From the NCBI RefSeq assembly GCF_009796285.1, contig NZ_CP047020.1, positions 9,548,001 through 9,612,000 on the forward strand: DNA of 64,000 bases. The letters are read 5' to 3'. The DNA comes from Streptomyces broussonetiae. Lineage in GTDB: Bacteria; Actinomycetota; Actinomycetes; Streptomycetales; Streptomycetaceae. A program made the position numbers and the translations under genes. The notes beneath the pieces were generated by a model. The model did not search any database, was not told where the DNA came from, and saw only the letters and a list, made by a program, of their open reading frames with translations. Positions 27,109-36,599 of this stretch are shown in pieces. How positions within the stretch are numbered: position 1 is the first letter of the stretch; each line of letters begins with the position of its first letter.

Positions 27109-27597
27109 TCAGGCGTGCGCTCCGATGGTGGTCATCGGGCTCTCGACGTCGCCGAGATAGTGGCCGTTCAGCCAGAACCCGGCGGAGATGACGTAGGTGC
27201 CCGGGCCCGCACCCCAGGTTTGCCAGCCCCACTTGTGGTAGGGATCCGCCGCTCCCGGGTGGGCCATCCCCTGCTGGGCGGCAGTGGTGCTGTCGCAACC
27301 GAAGTCGTGGGCCCAGCCGCCGTGGATGACGTCGATCGCGTGCGCGCAGTACGTCACTGAGCTGCCAGAGTTGTTCTGGTACGGGATCCAGCCCCAGATG
27401 GTGTAGCCATTGCCCTCGACGTAGCAGCAGGAGCCGATGGAGATGGTGTTGGTGACTGCGACCGTGGGGCCGTTGATCCCCGATCGGCAGGCCGTCGCGG
27501 GGTCGGCGTGGGCGGTGCCAGTGCCGGTGACGACGCCCGCGACGGTGATGCTGCCAGCGACGACGGCCTTGGTGATGCCTCCGGACCAATCGGGCAT
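27109..27597 (-). CDS. Small secreted protein of unknown function
   Basis: A 162-residue exported protein. I place the start at 27597 because AGGGGGAA lies just upstream. The signal peptide (ITKAVVAGSITVAGVVTG core) is cleaved after AHA near residue 31. The mature part has a Cys pair (GSCCYV), two more Cys (VTYCAHA, DFGCDS) and many Trp and Gly residues (YTIWGWIPYQNN, WGWQTWGAGPG). No catalytic motif is evident. Four Cys suggest two disulfides. The leader upstream is nearly identical to that of the broken gene ending at 27874, suggesting a duplicated or co-regulated pair. Confidence 0.7.
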   Translation of the reverse strand: MPDWSGGITKAVVAGSITVAGVVTGTGTAHADPATACRSGINGPTVAVTNTISIGSCCYVEGNGYTIWGWIPYQNNSGSSVTYCAHAIDVIHGGWAHDFGCDSTTAAQQGMAHPGAADPYHKWGWQTWGAGPGTYVISAGFWLNGHYLGDVESPMTTIGAHA

Positions 27598-27667
27598 GTG
27601 TTCCCCCTGAGTGCGATTGCGGCCCGTTGCGGGCCTATGAGCCTTCCCTGTTGTTCGTCCGCGCAGT

Positions 27668-27814
27668 TCACTCGCTGGTCGGCGTGGCTGTCTCTGCATT
27701 GCTGGCCGTGCCTTCGGCGGTCGCGTCCGCCGCCTCCGTCGCCGCGGTGGTCTCCTCGGCCGTGTTCGTTCGTACTGGCGTCACCCTTGTTGGGGCCGCC
27801 CTCCATTGAGGCAT
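27668..27814 (-). CDS. Possible 48-residue Thr/Ala-rich peptide
   Basis: A short frame from ATG 27814, preceded by GGAGAGGG, reads MPQWRAAPTRVTPVRTNTAE and then an Ala/Thr/Glu-rich tail (TAATEAADATAEGTASNAET). It lies between the two secreted-protein genes on the same strand. The composition is low-complexity and unlike its neighbours; it may be spurious. Confidence 0.3.
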   Translation of the reverse strand: MPQWRAAPTRVTPVRTNTAEETTAATEAADATAEGTASNAETATPTSE

Positions 27815-27873
27815 GCGCTTTCCCTCTCCTGTGCGGTTCCCGGTCCCCACCCGTCCTGGCGCGCTCGGCATCG

Positions 27874-28263
27874 TCAGCACTCAGGGATGTTCGGGTCCCG
27901 GTTGACGCTGCGGGCATTGCCGTCGGCGTGCCCGGCGAAGACGCATGCGGTGGAGGTTTCTATCCACAAACCGTTGCCGTCGTAGTCCACCCAGTTCACC
28001 TGGCACCAGGTGTCGCCGTAGGTGCCGATGCTCTGGCCGACGGTCCAGCAGTGGGCGGAGACTTCGCCGCCCGGGGGAACGTCATCCCCCCGATCTTGCC
28101 GTCCGTAGTGTTGGGGTCGCTGTAAAGGCCGCCCCGCTGGCCGACGCTGATCTGGACGTCACCGTCGGCGGAGGCAGGTCCCGGCCGTCGCGGTGAGCGC
28201 GCCGACGCTCAGCGCCGCGGCGGTGGCGACCATCGCCGTGCGGCGTCCGAACGTGAAGTTCAT
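27874..28263 (-). pseudogene. Frameshifted small secreted protein
   Basis: The ATG at 28263 follows a GGGGGAACACAT leader and starts a signal peptide (MNFTFGRRTAMVATAAALSV). One shift at the cleavage site and another near 28075 are needed to read SADGDVQISVGQRGGLYSDP, IGGMTFP and GGEVSAHCWTVGQSIGTYGD, WCQVNWVDYDGNGLWIE and so on to the stop at 27874. The uninterrupted original would have been about 130 residues with several Cys. Function unknown. Confidence 0.6.
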
Positions 28264-28601
28264 GATGTGTTCCCCCTGCTTGTGGGGGCGGCCTGGCATG
28301 ACCGCTCGGCTTCCCCCGTTGTTGCCGCTTGGGGCAACGTTGCGCGAAGCGGCACGACCAGGCCGCCTCCGGTGACCGTGCGGAGTCTCGTTTCCCGCAC
28401 AAGTCCACACACCCGGGACGGCCCCTGTCGACCAACCCGAATCTAGGCCCGGAAACGCATCGTGTGGGGTGTCTAGCTGCACGGTGAGGTGGGGGTTCCG
28501 GTGCCGCAGTGCACAGCGCGCCGGCGCAGGTGGGCCTGCTTTAACGGTGGCGGTGGTACGGGGACAGTCATGACATCGGCCTGGTGTGGTTCGCTGGTGG
28601 G

Positions 28602-29177
28602 GTGACTCAGGACTTGGAGATCGTCGCATTCGAATCCGCCGAGGCATTCCAGGCATGGCTCGACGAGAACCACGCCGTCTCGTCCGGCATCTGGCTCAAG
28701 CTTCGCAAGAAGGGCCCCGGAATCGTCGCGCTGGACTATGCCCAGGCGCTCGATGTGGCACTCTGCTACGGCTGGATCGACGGCCAGAAGGCCAAGTTCG
28801 ACGATCAGTGGTGGCTCCAGCGGTTCACCCCGCGCAAGCCGCGCAGCAAGTGGTCCAAGGCCAACCGGGACAAGGTGGCCGCCCTGATCGAGCAGGGCCG
28901 GATGCATCCCCCGGGGCAGGCCGAGGTCGACCGCGCCAAGGCAGACGGCCGCTGGGAGGCGGCCTACGACGGCGCGAAGACCGCCACGGTGCCGGACGAC
29001 CTCACGGCGGCCCTGGCCGCCGACCCGGCCGCGGCGGAGTTCTTCGAGACACTGGATCGGCAGAACCGCTACGCGATCCTGTATAGGGTCCAAGACGCCA
29101 AGAAGCCCGAGACCCGGGCGCGCCGGATAGAGAAGTACGTAGCGATGCTGGCGAAGGGCGAGAAGCTCTACCCGTAG
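28602..29177 (+). CDS. YdeI/OmpD-associated family protein
   Basis: A 191-residue cytoplasmic protein of the YdeI family. The hallmark segments are AFQAWLDENHAVSSGIWLKL, LDYAQALDVALCYGWIDGQK, WWLQRFTPRKPRSKWSKAN and a C-terminal RNRYAILYRVQDAKKPETR-like region with ARRIEKYVAMLAKGEK. I choose the GTG at 28602 because homologs begin at the following DLEIVAFES; an in-frame GTG at 28584 is possible. The biochemical role is not settled; some relatives affect envelope stress and antimicrobial-peptide resistance. It appears intact in a region of remnants. Confidence 0.8.
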   Translation: MTQDLEIVAFESAEAFQAWLDENHAVSSGIWLKLRKKGPGIVALDYAQALDVALCYGWIDGQKAKFDDQWWLQRFTPRKPRSKWSKANRDKVAALIEQGRMHPPGQAEVDRAKADGRWEAAYDGAKTATVPDDLTAALAADPAAAEFFETLDRQNRYAILYRVQDAKKPETRARRIEKYVAMLAKGEKLYP

Positions 29178-29870
29178 TCACGGAGAGGGACAGCGGCCGT
29201 GTAGTGCCCCAGGTCTCGGCGCGCCTGCTGCCCGGCGGCAGCCACCCAGGTGCCAACACTGAGCGTAACGAAATGTCAGAGGCCCCGAGCAGGCGCACCG
29301 CTCAAGATCGGAGACGCGACAAAGAGCGGCCGGCTTCCAGGACGCGGGCTTCGTGCGTGCGCGATGCGTGAGCGGACTGTGCGGCACGAAGCGTCATGCG
29401 AGGGATCGACTGCACAGTCGACCGGCCCGCCGTCACCCGTCGCCCTGGGGGCGTATGACGTGCGTCGGCGGAACCACGAGTGCGGAGCGTTGGGCAAGCG
29501 AGCCAACTGCCAGGTCGCGGTCGGTGTCCACGCCGCCACCGATACCGGTGCTGTCACGTCGCCACCGACAAGGTGACAGCACCAGCCGATGCCGCAGTCA
29601 CCGAGTTGTACCGCCAGCTCAAGCAGCGCCTCCAGCCGCGATCGTTCATCCACGGCCGGCCGCTTGCGCCACGGCTCTTCACCTGGGGTGCGCCTCTTTC
29701 GCTCCCACGGACAGGCCCCTCAGCAAGTCCTATCGTTGCAGCTCAAGGCCAGCTGAAGCACCCAGCCTGCTCGTCCTGCTCTCACTGGCCTGGCAGGCGG
29801 GCGAGCGCGTCCCGGAACAGGACGAGGCCATCGACCGCATCGTGAACTGGCTGCTGAAACGGTAGAGGGA
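29178..29870. other. No supported gene
   Basis: About 690 bp without a convincing gene. A rightward frame ending at 29865 finishes with SLLVLLSLAWQAGERVPEQD and IDRIVNWLLKR and may be the tail of a lost gene. I see no repeats or strong hairpins. Confidence 0.4.
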
Positions 29871-29871
29871 G

Positions 29872-30298
29872 GTGCGGGCGGGAAGAACGGGGCGTCGGCT
29901 GCGGGTTCGGTGGGGGAGACTCCGGTGTGTGCGGGGCCGCAGCGGAAGTACACGGCGCAGCAGCAGCCGCCCGCGGGCAGCTGTCACTACCGGTATGAGA
30001 AGGGTGAGCCGCTGCCGGATCTCAAGTGCACTCCGGGTGCGACGTCGCCGGCGGTGACGCAGGCGAATCTGGCGCAGACGATCTGCCGCAAGGGCGGCTA
30101 CACCAAGGGCATCCGGCCGCCGGTGGCGGTCACCGGGAAGGAGAAGAAGCTGAACGCCGCCTCCTACGGCTATACCGGCAGTCTTGGCGATACCGAGTAC
30201 GACCACGACATCGGCCTTCAGCTGCACGCTGAAGGCCGCACCGCAGGCCATCGCCACGGACTGGAGCACCGCAATGGACAAGCTCGGGCTGACCTGAC
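29872..30298 (+). pseudogene. Secreted DxxH-type hypothetical protein with internal deletion
   Basis: The frame reads GSCHYRYEKGEPLPDLKCTP, QANLAQTICRKGGYTKGIRP and NAASYGYTGSLGDTEYDHDI. In intact relatives this block leads into a conserved D-H-x-I-S-L-Q-L-G-G nuclease-like segment. Here the sequence jumps after GLQL, shifts frame, and resumes with the family C-terminus LKAAPQAIATDWSTAMDKLG ending at 30298. The signal or lipoprotein start is also missing. Both losses make it non-functional. Confidence 0.55.
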
Positions 30299-30759
30299 CG
30301 GGTGCGCCGGGGCCGGTGCGGCTTCGCAGACCTGAGTCGGGCTTCGCACGCGGTGGTGGATCAAGCCAGGCCCGGTGCGGTCTGTGTCGGAGGGGGCCCA
30401 TGTCGTGTTGGGGGCCGTCTGCAGGGGCCAGGGGCGTCAGTCGCTGGCCACTTCATCGCGGGCCGTGGCGCCAGCGCTGGTGGACCTTCAGCACCTCGTA
30501 GCTCCATACAGCCTGCTGCTGGGCGGCGCCCGTTCCGCACGACAGTCCGAGCTGAGCAGACGAAGCCAGCCTCAGCGTCCGCGGCGTGATGCCCCAGCCA
30601 GGTCAACGCTGGTCGATGCCGGTGGGCCACTGGTTGGAAGTGGGGCGATGACAGATGAAGTGCATGAAACAGGGGCTGTCGGCCTGCGCATGTACGAGGC
30701 GTTCAACGGCTTCGAGTGTTCCCCATCGCTGTCATGAATCCACTGCGGGGAAGGGGCCC
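30299..30759. other. No supported gene
   Basis: Between two remnants. Frames in both directions lack protein-like features, and I see no RNA gene or notable repeat. Confidence 0.4.
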
Positions 30760-30960
30760 ACCGCCGAAACGTTCGACGGCTGGATCCAGCTGCGCAGCTG
30801 CGTCTCCGTCCGTGTCCTCGGGGCGTCCAAAGGTGAGCTGCCCAACCTTCTCAGGCTCCAGTCCATGCGCCAGAGACCAAGAGTTCCGGACCCTCCGGTG
30901 AACGGCAGCTGAGTCCAACAGGACTCCGTCGACGTCGAAGAGCACAGCAGAAATTGTCAT
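30760..30960 (-). pseudogene. N-terminal piece of an HAD-family phosphatase
   Basis: From the ATG at 30960 the sequence reads MTISAVLFDVDGVLLDSAAV, the DxDGxLxD nucleophile motif of HAD sugar-phosphate phosphatases and phosphoglucomutases. It continues as LAHGLEPEKVGQLTFGRPED before the frame breaks; the remainder of the hydrolase is absent. Confidence 0.65.
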
Positions 30961-31082
30961 ACAGGTATGCTTCCAGGCGGAGTCAGCCACGCGGCCGAGG
31001 ATGCAGACACGGGAGCGACGTCATTTCCCTTGGGTGTCTTGGCACTTGGCGATGCGGGCCGGCCGCCCAATTCATCGACAAT

Positions 31083-31099
31083 CGCTTCCGCTGGAAGCG
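31083..31099. promoter_or_regulatory. Inverted repeat upstream of SDR gene
   Basis: CGCTTCC-GCT-GGAAGCG, a 7-bp perfect inverted repeat with a 3-bp spacer, centred 45 bp upstream of the SDR start at 31136. It is placed where an operator would overlap the promoter. Confidence 0.4.
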
Positions 31100-31135
31100 G
31101 TCTCCCGTTGACCACATTGTGCAGGAGGACGTCCC

Positions 31136-31834
31136 ATGGAACCCGTCACGCTGATCACCGGTGGCTCGACCGGAATCGGCGCCGCCACCGCCCGTGCCCT
31201 GCTCAAGCAGGGCCACCGCGTAGCCGTCACCGGACGTGACGTGGACAAACTGGCAGCCTTCGCCGCTTCGGCCGGAGCGGGCGAGCGGCTGCTGACGATC
31301 ACCGGCGACACCAGTGACGAGCACGACGTCGCCGCCGCCGTGCGTCACGTCGTGGATGTGTGGGGCCGGCTGGACAACGTCATCGCCAACGCCGGATTCT
31401 CGCTGCCCGGCACCCTGGAGAGCCATGTCCCCGAGGACATGCGCGCCATGGTCCTCACCAACGTCCTGGGCCCGGCACTGCTGGTACGGGAGACCCTGCC
31501 GCACCTCAGGGAGTCCAAGGGCCGGATCGTGATCATCGGTTCGGTCGCCGGGGTGCGCAACACGCCTGGCAACCTGTACTCGGTCACCAAGTGGGCCGCG
31601 CACGCGCTGGCCGAGAACACCCGGCTGCTGGTCGGCAAGGACGGGATCGGCGTGACCGTCGTCGCGCCTGGGGTGGTGGACACTCCGTTCTGGGACAAGC
31701 GCGGCGGCACCCCCGAGCAGGCGCCGGCGATGACCGCCGACCAGATCGCGGACACGATCGTCTTCGCCGTCAACCAGCCCGCGGGTGTGGACATCAACCA
31801 CATCACCATGCGACCGACCGGGCAGCTCGGCTGA
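31136..31834 (+). CDS. Short-chain dehydrogenase/reductase
   Basis: A 232-residue classical SDR. The nucleotide-binding TGGSTGIG sits at residues 8-15, the NAG motif near 85, and the catalytic Ser136 (IGSVAG), Tyr148 and Lys152 (YSVTK) are all present. Arg34 after the second strand suggests a preference for NADP(H). GGAGG lies 8 nt before the ATG. It is a cytoplasmic NAD(P)H-dependent oxidoreductase of the group often labelled as serine/3-hydroxy acid dehydrogenase-like; the substrate cannot be inferred. It is transcribed alone, with an inverted repeat just upstream. Confidence 0.9.
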   Translation: MEPVTLITGGSTGIGAATARALLKQGHRVAVTGRDVDKLAAFAASAGAGERLLTITGDTSDEHDVAAAVRHVVDVWGRLDNVIANAGFSLPGTLESHVPEDMRAMVLTNVLGPALLVRETLPHLRESKGRIVIIGSVAGVRNTPGNLYSVTKWAAHALAENTRLLVGKDGIGVTVVAPGVVDTPFWDKRGGTPEQAPAMTADQIADTIVFAVNQPAGVDINHITMRPTGQLG

Positions 31835-32056
31835 CTCCGCGCTCCCAACGACCGTAGTGACAAGCGCCGTTAGCCCGCCGCGTATCACGCGGTGCGGGCC
31901 GAAAGTGCCTGCGGCCGTCCGGGGGGGGCGGGGACGCACGGCGTCAGGCGGAGAGGTGGACCCACCCGGGAAGGACCACCACCCTGGACCCCTCGAAGCC
32001 GGCCACGATGGGCGGCGCTCCGTCAGGGCCGCGGCCTCCTCGAACCCTGTCGCTGC

Positions 32057-32254
32057 TCAGACCAGGGCGGACGTCTTGCCCACCAGGTGCCGGAGCAGGC
32101 TGCCCGCAAACGGCAGTGCGTAGATCACCACAACCCACAGTACTTTGGCGAGCAACTGCAGCCTCGAAGTCACTGCGCTCCGCAGCGCACTGACGATGAA
32201 GATGCAATAGGCGACGAACAGCACAATCATTACGAGCGCGGCGATGGAGTGCAT
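32057..32254 (-). CDS. Small membrane protein, PLDc_N-like
   Basis: A 65-residue protein with two hydrophobic helices (ALVMIVLFVAYCIFIVSAL and LLAKVLWVVVIYALPFAGSL). The pattern, with a short basic loop and a K-x-LW-hydrophobic-LP-G segment, matches the N-terminal membrane domain of phospholipase D/cardiolipin synthase relatives that also occurs as a stand-alone small protein in Streptomyces. The ribosome site AAGGA is 13 nt upstream, a little far. It lies in an otherwise gene-free stretch (31835-32449). Confidence 0.65.
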   Translation of the reverse strand: MHSIAALVMIVLFVAYCIFIVSALRSAVTSRLQLLAKVLWVVVIYALPFAGSLLRHLVGKTSALV

Positions 32255-32449
32255 GCTGACGGCGTGTCCTTCTCTGTGGAGCGTCTCGTTATGTATGTGT
32301 GATTGCCGCGGCATACGGTCGCGCTCTGACACCTTCGTGTCGTCGCGTTGACGATGCCGTGGCACGGCCGAGCTCCCGGTAACGAGCGGGCTGCCGACTC
32401 GGCTCTTGCTCACGGTTGCCGCCGAGCCCGCTCGGGGCGGCAACGAGAA

Positions 32450-32879
32450 ACCGATTGCGCCGAGGCGCTGGGTGGATCCGGCCGCTTCCATGCTGTGCGA
32501 TCAGCTGACCGAAATGGCGCTGACCGCCGACGACTTGGTGCTGATCGGCCGGGGCAGGCTGATCGCGGCCCAGTCGGTACGGGAGTTCATCGCCGCGTAC
32601 ACCCGCTCAAAGCTGGTGGTGTGCACATCAGATGCGGAAGCCCTGCAGGCGGGGCTGGGCGCCGAGGGCGCGACCGCTCGCCGGGAGGGACCGGACACGG
32701 TCGTCGTCGACGGCCTGGACGCCGACCGGGTGGGGGAGGTCGCGGCCGGTGCCGGAGTACGGGTGCGTGAGCTGCACACCCGCGAGAGCAGTCTGGAAGA
32801 GGCATTCCTTGCCGCCACCGCCGAGGCCGGCCAGTACAGCGCCGGGCAGCGCGAGCTCGAGAGGAAGGCGGCGGCATGA
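32450..32879 (+). pseudogene. C-terminal part of an ABC-transporter ATPase
   Basis: The frame ending at 32879 contains LTEMALTADDLVLIGRGRLI followed by SVREFIAAYTRSKLVVC and the tail ESSLEEAFLAATAEAGQYSA, the C-terminal portion of DrrA-like exporter ATPases. The Walker A, signature and Walker B regions are missing, so it cannot hydrolyse ATP. Its stop overlaps the ATG of the permease remnant (ATGA), preserving the old operon coupling. Confidence 0.7.
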
Positions 32880-33172
32880 GCGCCAGCGTGTCCAGCTCTC
32901 CGGGCCCCGTCCTCCCGGCCCTCCGCTAAACCTGGGCGGGCATGCGCACCCTGCGGTCGACCTGGGTGCTGAGCGGCCTTGTGGTCCTGCTCCAGCTCTG
33001 CTTCGCCCTGGCCGACGGCCGGACCGGCTCCACCGGCACCGAGCAGTTCATCAAGGGTCTGTCCCTGATGCCCTTGCTCACCGCGGTGCTGATCGCGGCC
33101 CTCGGGGTGAACACCTTCGGTATGGAATACCGCCACCGGGATTCCGGCACTGCTACATACAGGCTCGGGTGA
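32876..33172 (+). pseudogene. N-terminal scrap of an ABC-transporter permease
   Basis: It starts with ATG at 32876 in the ATGA overlap, meets a TAA at 32926, then continues in frame from 32942 as MRTLRSTWVLSGLVVLLQLC, GLSLMPLLTAVLIAALGVN and FGMEYRHRDSG. This is the first transmembrane region of an exporter permease usually paired with DrrA-like ATPases. The remaining helices are gone. Confidence 0.65.
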
Positions 33173-33374
33173 TTCAACGGGATCGCGGCGGCTGACCGCT
33201 GCAGCGCAAGGTGGGCTGGCACCCCAGCCGGCGCCCGGATGCCCCTCCGTTCCCGGAGCGGCCTCGCGCACCCCCGGAGATGCATCCACCGGGGACTTTG
33301 TGCATTTCCCGTTTCCGGCGATCCCGATGGCGGCGTCGTTCCGCAGGCCCGCATGGCGGGCCTGCGGACGGGTG

Positions 33375-34211
33375 TCACTTCCGCAGGAAGGTGAGGAGTG
33401 CGGTGTTGACCTCTTCTGCGTGGGTCCACAGCAGGCCGTGCGGCGCGCCCTCGATCTCCACGTAGTCCGAGGACGGAAGCGCCTTGTGGAACGGCCGTGC
33501 GGTTCCCTCGACGGGCAGGATGCGGTCGCCCGTGCCGTGCAGGATCAGCGTTGGCACGTCGATGGCCGGGATGTCGGCCCGGAAGTCGGTGTACCAGGTC
33601 GACGGCGCGGCAGCAGCGGCGAAGAAGCCGCCGCCCGCGGCGACGTTCCAGCTGTTGCGGACCGCTTCCTCGCTGATGCGGGTGCCGAGGTTCTCGTCCA
33701 GGTTGTAGAAGTCCTTGTAGAAGGCGGTGTAGTAGGCGTAGCGGTCCGCCTTGACTGCCGCGACGACGCCGTCGAAGAACTCCTTCGGGGCGACCCCGTC
33801 CGGGTTGTCGTCGGTCTTGAGCAGGCAGGGTTCCAGCGAAGCCAGGAAGGCAACCTTGGAGACCCGGGCCGAGCCGTAGGCGGACATGTACCGGGCGACC
33901 TCACCGGTGCCCATGGAGAAGCCGACCAGGACGGCGTCGTGCAGGTCGAGGGTCTCCATCACGGTGTTCAGGTCGGCCGCGAAGGTGTCGTAGTCGTAGC
34001 CGGTCGTCGGCTGGCTGGACTGTCCGAAGCCGCGGCGGTCGTAGGTGATCACGCGGTAGCCGGCCTCCAGCAGCATGACGCTCTGCCGTTCCCACGAGTG
34101 GCCGTCGAGCGGGAAGCCGTGGATGAGGACGACCGGCTGTCCGCTGCCGTGGTCCTCGTAGTAGAGGTCGATGGTGGTGGAGTTCTCCTGGCCCACGGTG
34201 ATGTACGGCAA
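33375..34211 (-). CDS. Alpha/beta hydrolase (non-haem chloroperoxidase/arylesterase type)
   Basis: A 278-residue cytoplasmic hydrolase. The oxyanion-side motif LIHGFPLDGHSW, the strand YRVITYDRRGFGQSS, the nucleophile Ser99 in VLVGFSMGTGE, Asp in LILHGTGDRILP and His in IEGAPHGLLW give a complete triad. The RRGFG and GFSMGTGE motifs place it with cofactor-free haloperoxidase/arylesterase enzymes, which hydrolyse small esters and show perhydrolase side activity. It is divergent from a truncated AraC-type regulator at 34582, which may once have controlled it. Confidence 0.9.
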   Translation of the reverse strand: MPYITVGQENSTTIDLYYEDHGSGQPVVLIHGFPLDGHSWERQSVMLLEAGYRVITYDRRGFGQSSQPTTGYDYDTFAADLNTVMETLDLHDAVLVGFSMGTGEVARYMSAYGSARVSKVAFLASLEPCLLKTDDNPDGVAPKEFFDGVVAAVKADRYAYYTAFYKDFYNLDENLGTRISEEAVRNSWNVAAGGGFFAAAAAPSTWYTDFRADIPAIDVPTLILHGTGDRILPVEGTARPFHKALPSSDYVEIEGAPHGLLWTHAEEVNTALLTFLRK

Positions 34212-34581
34212 GATCTCGTTCCTTCGTCTGTAGTGACTGGCGCGTGCAGGACCACGCTCCGTCTCGACGAGACGGGGCTCTGTACGGACGGCATCAGCCC
34301 ATCGGCGTTTGACGTCCGGGTGTTTGCTGCACGGGATGCCATCACGCTAGGGCGAAGATCCTGCCGCCAGTTGCCCACGAACGCACGGCTTCTTTACTGG
34401 GAGTGCAGGAACGCCTCGGCCAGTTGGTGGCGGGCCTCTGCCGCGGGCCTACAGCCCCTCCTGCGTGCCCTGGGGCACAAGCCGGGCAGGATGCGGCGGA
34501 TGGCACGATGTGTGCCGCCTGCCTCAGGCGCTGCGGCAGACACAGTTGTGTAGAGACGTTCTGGGCCTGAACGAGTCCGAC

Positions 34582-35118
34582 ATGACTCACATCACGGCCT
34601 CACCCCTCGGCCCCGACACGCCCCTGGGCAGCCTGCTCTCGCCCTTCCTGGCCGAACTCGTGGACAGCGCGGAAACCTACCCGCCACGCACCAGTGAACT
34701 GATGACCCACAACGTCGTAGGCCCGCTTGGCACGCTGACCCACGAGCTGTTCGGCCGGACCAGCACGGACACACCCAGCGAGAACCGGGCACTGCTGCTG
34801 CAGATCCAGACATTCATCGACCGACACCTCGCGGACCCCGATCTGACCCCACAGGCCATCTCCCGAGCCCACCACTTATCCCTGCGCTATCTGCACAGGG
34901 TGTTCGAGAGCGAAGACGTCACTGTCTGCCGGTGGATCCAGCGGCGTCGCCTCGAGGAGTGCCGGCGCACTGTGGCGCGCCGCCGGAACGATTTCACGAT
35001 CGCCGCGGTGGCGCACCGATGGGGTTTCACCAGCGCCGCGCATTTCAGCCGGGTGTTCCGGGCCGCCTATGGAATGTCCCCCCGGGAATGGCGCGACACC
35101 CAAGGCCTGACGCCGTAG
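34582..35118 (+). CDS. AraC-family regulator lacking its sensor domain
   Basis: About 178 residues that match the second half of AraC-type activators. A short connecting region (TPLGSLLSPFLAELVDSAET) leads into two helix-turn-helix motifs (LTPQAISRAHHLSLRYLHRV and FTIAAVAHRWGFTSAAHFSR) and the terminal GMSPREWR. Family members have about 150 more N-terminal residues forming the effector-binding domain; upstream of 34582 I find no trace of it, and no good ribosome site. Likely a truncated remnant that could still bind DNA if translated. Confidence 0.6.
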   Translation: MTHITASPLGPDTPLGSLLSPFLAELVDSAETYPPRTSELMTHNVVGPLGTLTHELFGRTSTDTPSENRALLLQIQTFIDRHLADPDLTPQAISRAHHLSLRYLHRVFESEDVTVCRWIQRRRLEECRRTVARRRNDFTIAAVAHRWGFTSAAHFSRVFRAAYGMSPREWRDTQGLTP

Positions 35119-35499
35119 CCCGTCACCTACGAGGCTCCTCGATACCTGAAATTGGTGCCTGAGTGCTCCCGAGCACCGGCATGCACGGGCCACACGGTGA
35201 AGGCGGCCCCGTTCCCGGGGTCTCCCCGACATCTGGTTCGGACTCCGGTTTCTGGCTTGCCACGCGCGGGACAGAGCTGCGGGCACCGCCACGGTCCGCG
35301 CGACCATCGTGCCCCGTTCCGGCACATCCACACTGTTGATGAGAACCCTTGAAAACAAAACGGTCAGGGCCGCTCGCCGCCTCACTCGGCCCGGTGTTCA
35401 ACGCGCTGGGGAGTTCCAGCGAGCGGCGCGCGTTGTCCACCGGGCCGCCCGCTCGTGGAGTGTGCAGGCCGTGCCCGGCCACTCCGCAGGTCCAGGCCG
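35119..35499. other. No supported gene
   Basis: About 380 bp between the AraC remnant and the TcpC-like remnant. I see only unrelated short frames and no convincing regulatory element. Confidence 0.35.
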
Positions 35500-35946
35500 C
35501 TCCAGTCTCCCGGGCATCCCGAACATACGCGCCCTGCCCGACGCGCCCTTCGCGTCCGAGGACGACCGCTTCAACGGCCGACAGCGTCACACCGGGGGCG
35601 AGGTGACGGTCGACTTCTCCGGCACTGGTCAGATAGGCGGCGAGGAACTGGCCGACAGCGGAGGACAGGTCACCGCCGGGGACTCTCGCCCTGTACGGCG
35701 ACGCGGGCACTGCTGCTCGGCCGGGTCCGGCCACCATGCCGGGCGCGTCGATCACCGTGAACGAGCGCCATCGCGGCCAGGAGCAACCGGCACCGTGCAG
35801 TGGAGCACCGAGCCGTCGGTGTACTGCGCAGCCACCGTCACCGACCACGCGCCGCCCTCGCCGTGCGCACTGCGCACCGCCGTGATGGACTGCACGGCTG
35901 ACTGTGCATCGGAGGCTGGGGCAGGCAGATCGACGTCCGGAGCCAT
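35500..35946 (-). pseudogene. TcpC-like conjugal transfer protein fragment
   Basis: Read leftward, it begins SITAVRSAHGEGGAWSVTVA and AAQYTDGSVLHCTVPVA. After a shift it continues TVIDAPGMVAGPG, then RVPGGDLSSAVGQFLAAYLT and SAGEVDRHLAPGVTLSAV. These segments are typical of the TcpC/conjugative-transposon transfer proteins of Streptomyces integrative elements. The N-terminal membrane anchor and C-terminus are missing. It indicates that part of an integrative conjugative element once lay here. Confidence 0.55.
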
Positions 35947-36029
35947 CGACTGCGCAAGCCGCGCCTGCGCGCTGGTCGCGTCACCCGATCGACCACGGCA
36001 GCTAGACCTGGACTTCGCGGTTCACCGTT

Positions 36030-36515
36030 TCAGGCCTGTGGCCAGTGGGTTTGTCCGATGTCGGTGTCGATTAGGTCGAGGAGGTGGAGTTGGACGCCGC
36101 GGGTGATCTGGACGGTGGGCGGTCCGTGCTGTTGCCGATCCGCAGGGTGAGTTCGCCGAGGTGGTAGAAGATCATGCGCCCGGTGGGACGGACGCGGCGG
36201 TTGTCGGGGTAGAGGGCGCTCATGGTCTGCTCGGGGCCGAGCGCCCGTCTGACCTGCCGCTCGATCAGGCAGAACACCGGGATGGCCAGGCAGATGACCT
36301 GGATCAGGGCGGCAACGCGCCGGTTGTGCTGGACGAAGACCGGCGCGACCGCGAGCGGGCCCTTGAAGTCGTGGTAGCGGCGCTCGACCGTGCCCTGGCC
36401 CTTGTAGTGGATCAGGGCCTGCCCTGCGTCCGCCTGGTCGGCGGGGACGGATGTCAGCAATGCGTACCAGCCGTCGACCGCGGCTTCGGCATTCAGTACG
36501 CCGGTGTCGAGCCAC
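36030..36515 (-). pseudogene. C-terminal part of an IS1634-type transposase
   Basis: The central frame has VDGWYALLTSVPADQADAGQ, GQGTVERRYHDFKGPLAVAP and VICLAIPVFCLIERQVRRAL, then YPDNRRVRPTGRMIFYHL, ending in a shifted frame with ITRGVQLHLLDLIDTD. This is the last third of a large DDE transposase of the IS1634 type; the N-terminus is absent. Confidence 0.65.
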
Positions 36516-36599
36516 GCTGATGACTCGTCGCCTCAGCCGGCAGGCAGTCCATCCCAACGCCTCGCTTCCCCGCCCGCAGGCCACCGTGCAAGCCGCATG

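Noticed and set aside
33300..34553. Long rightward frame opposite the alpha/beta hydrolase
   Set aside because: No domain features; exactly antisense to a gene with a complete catalytic triad.
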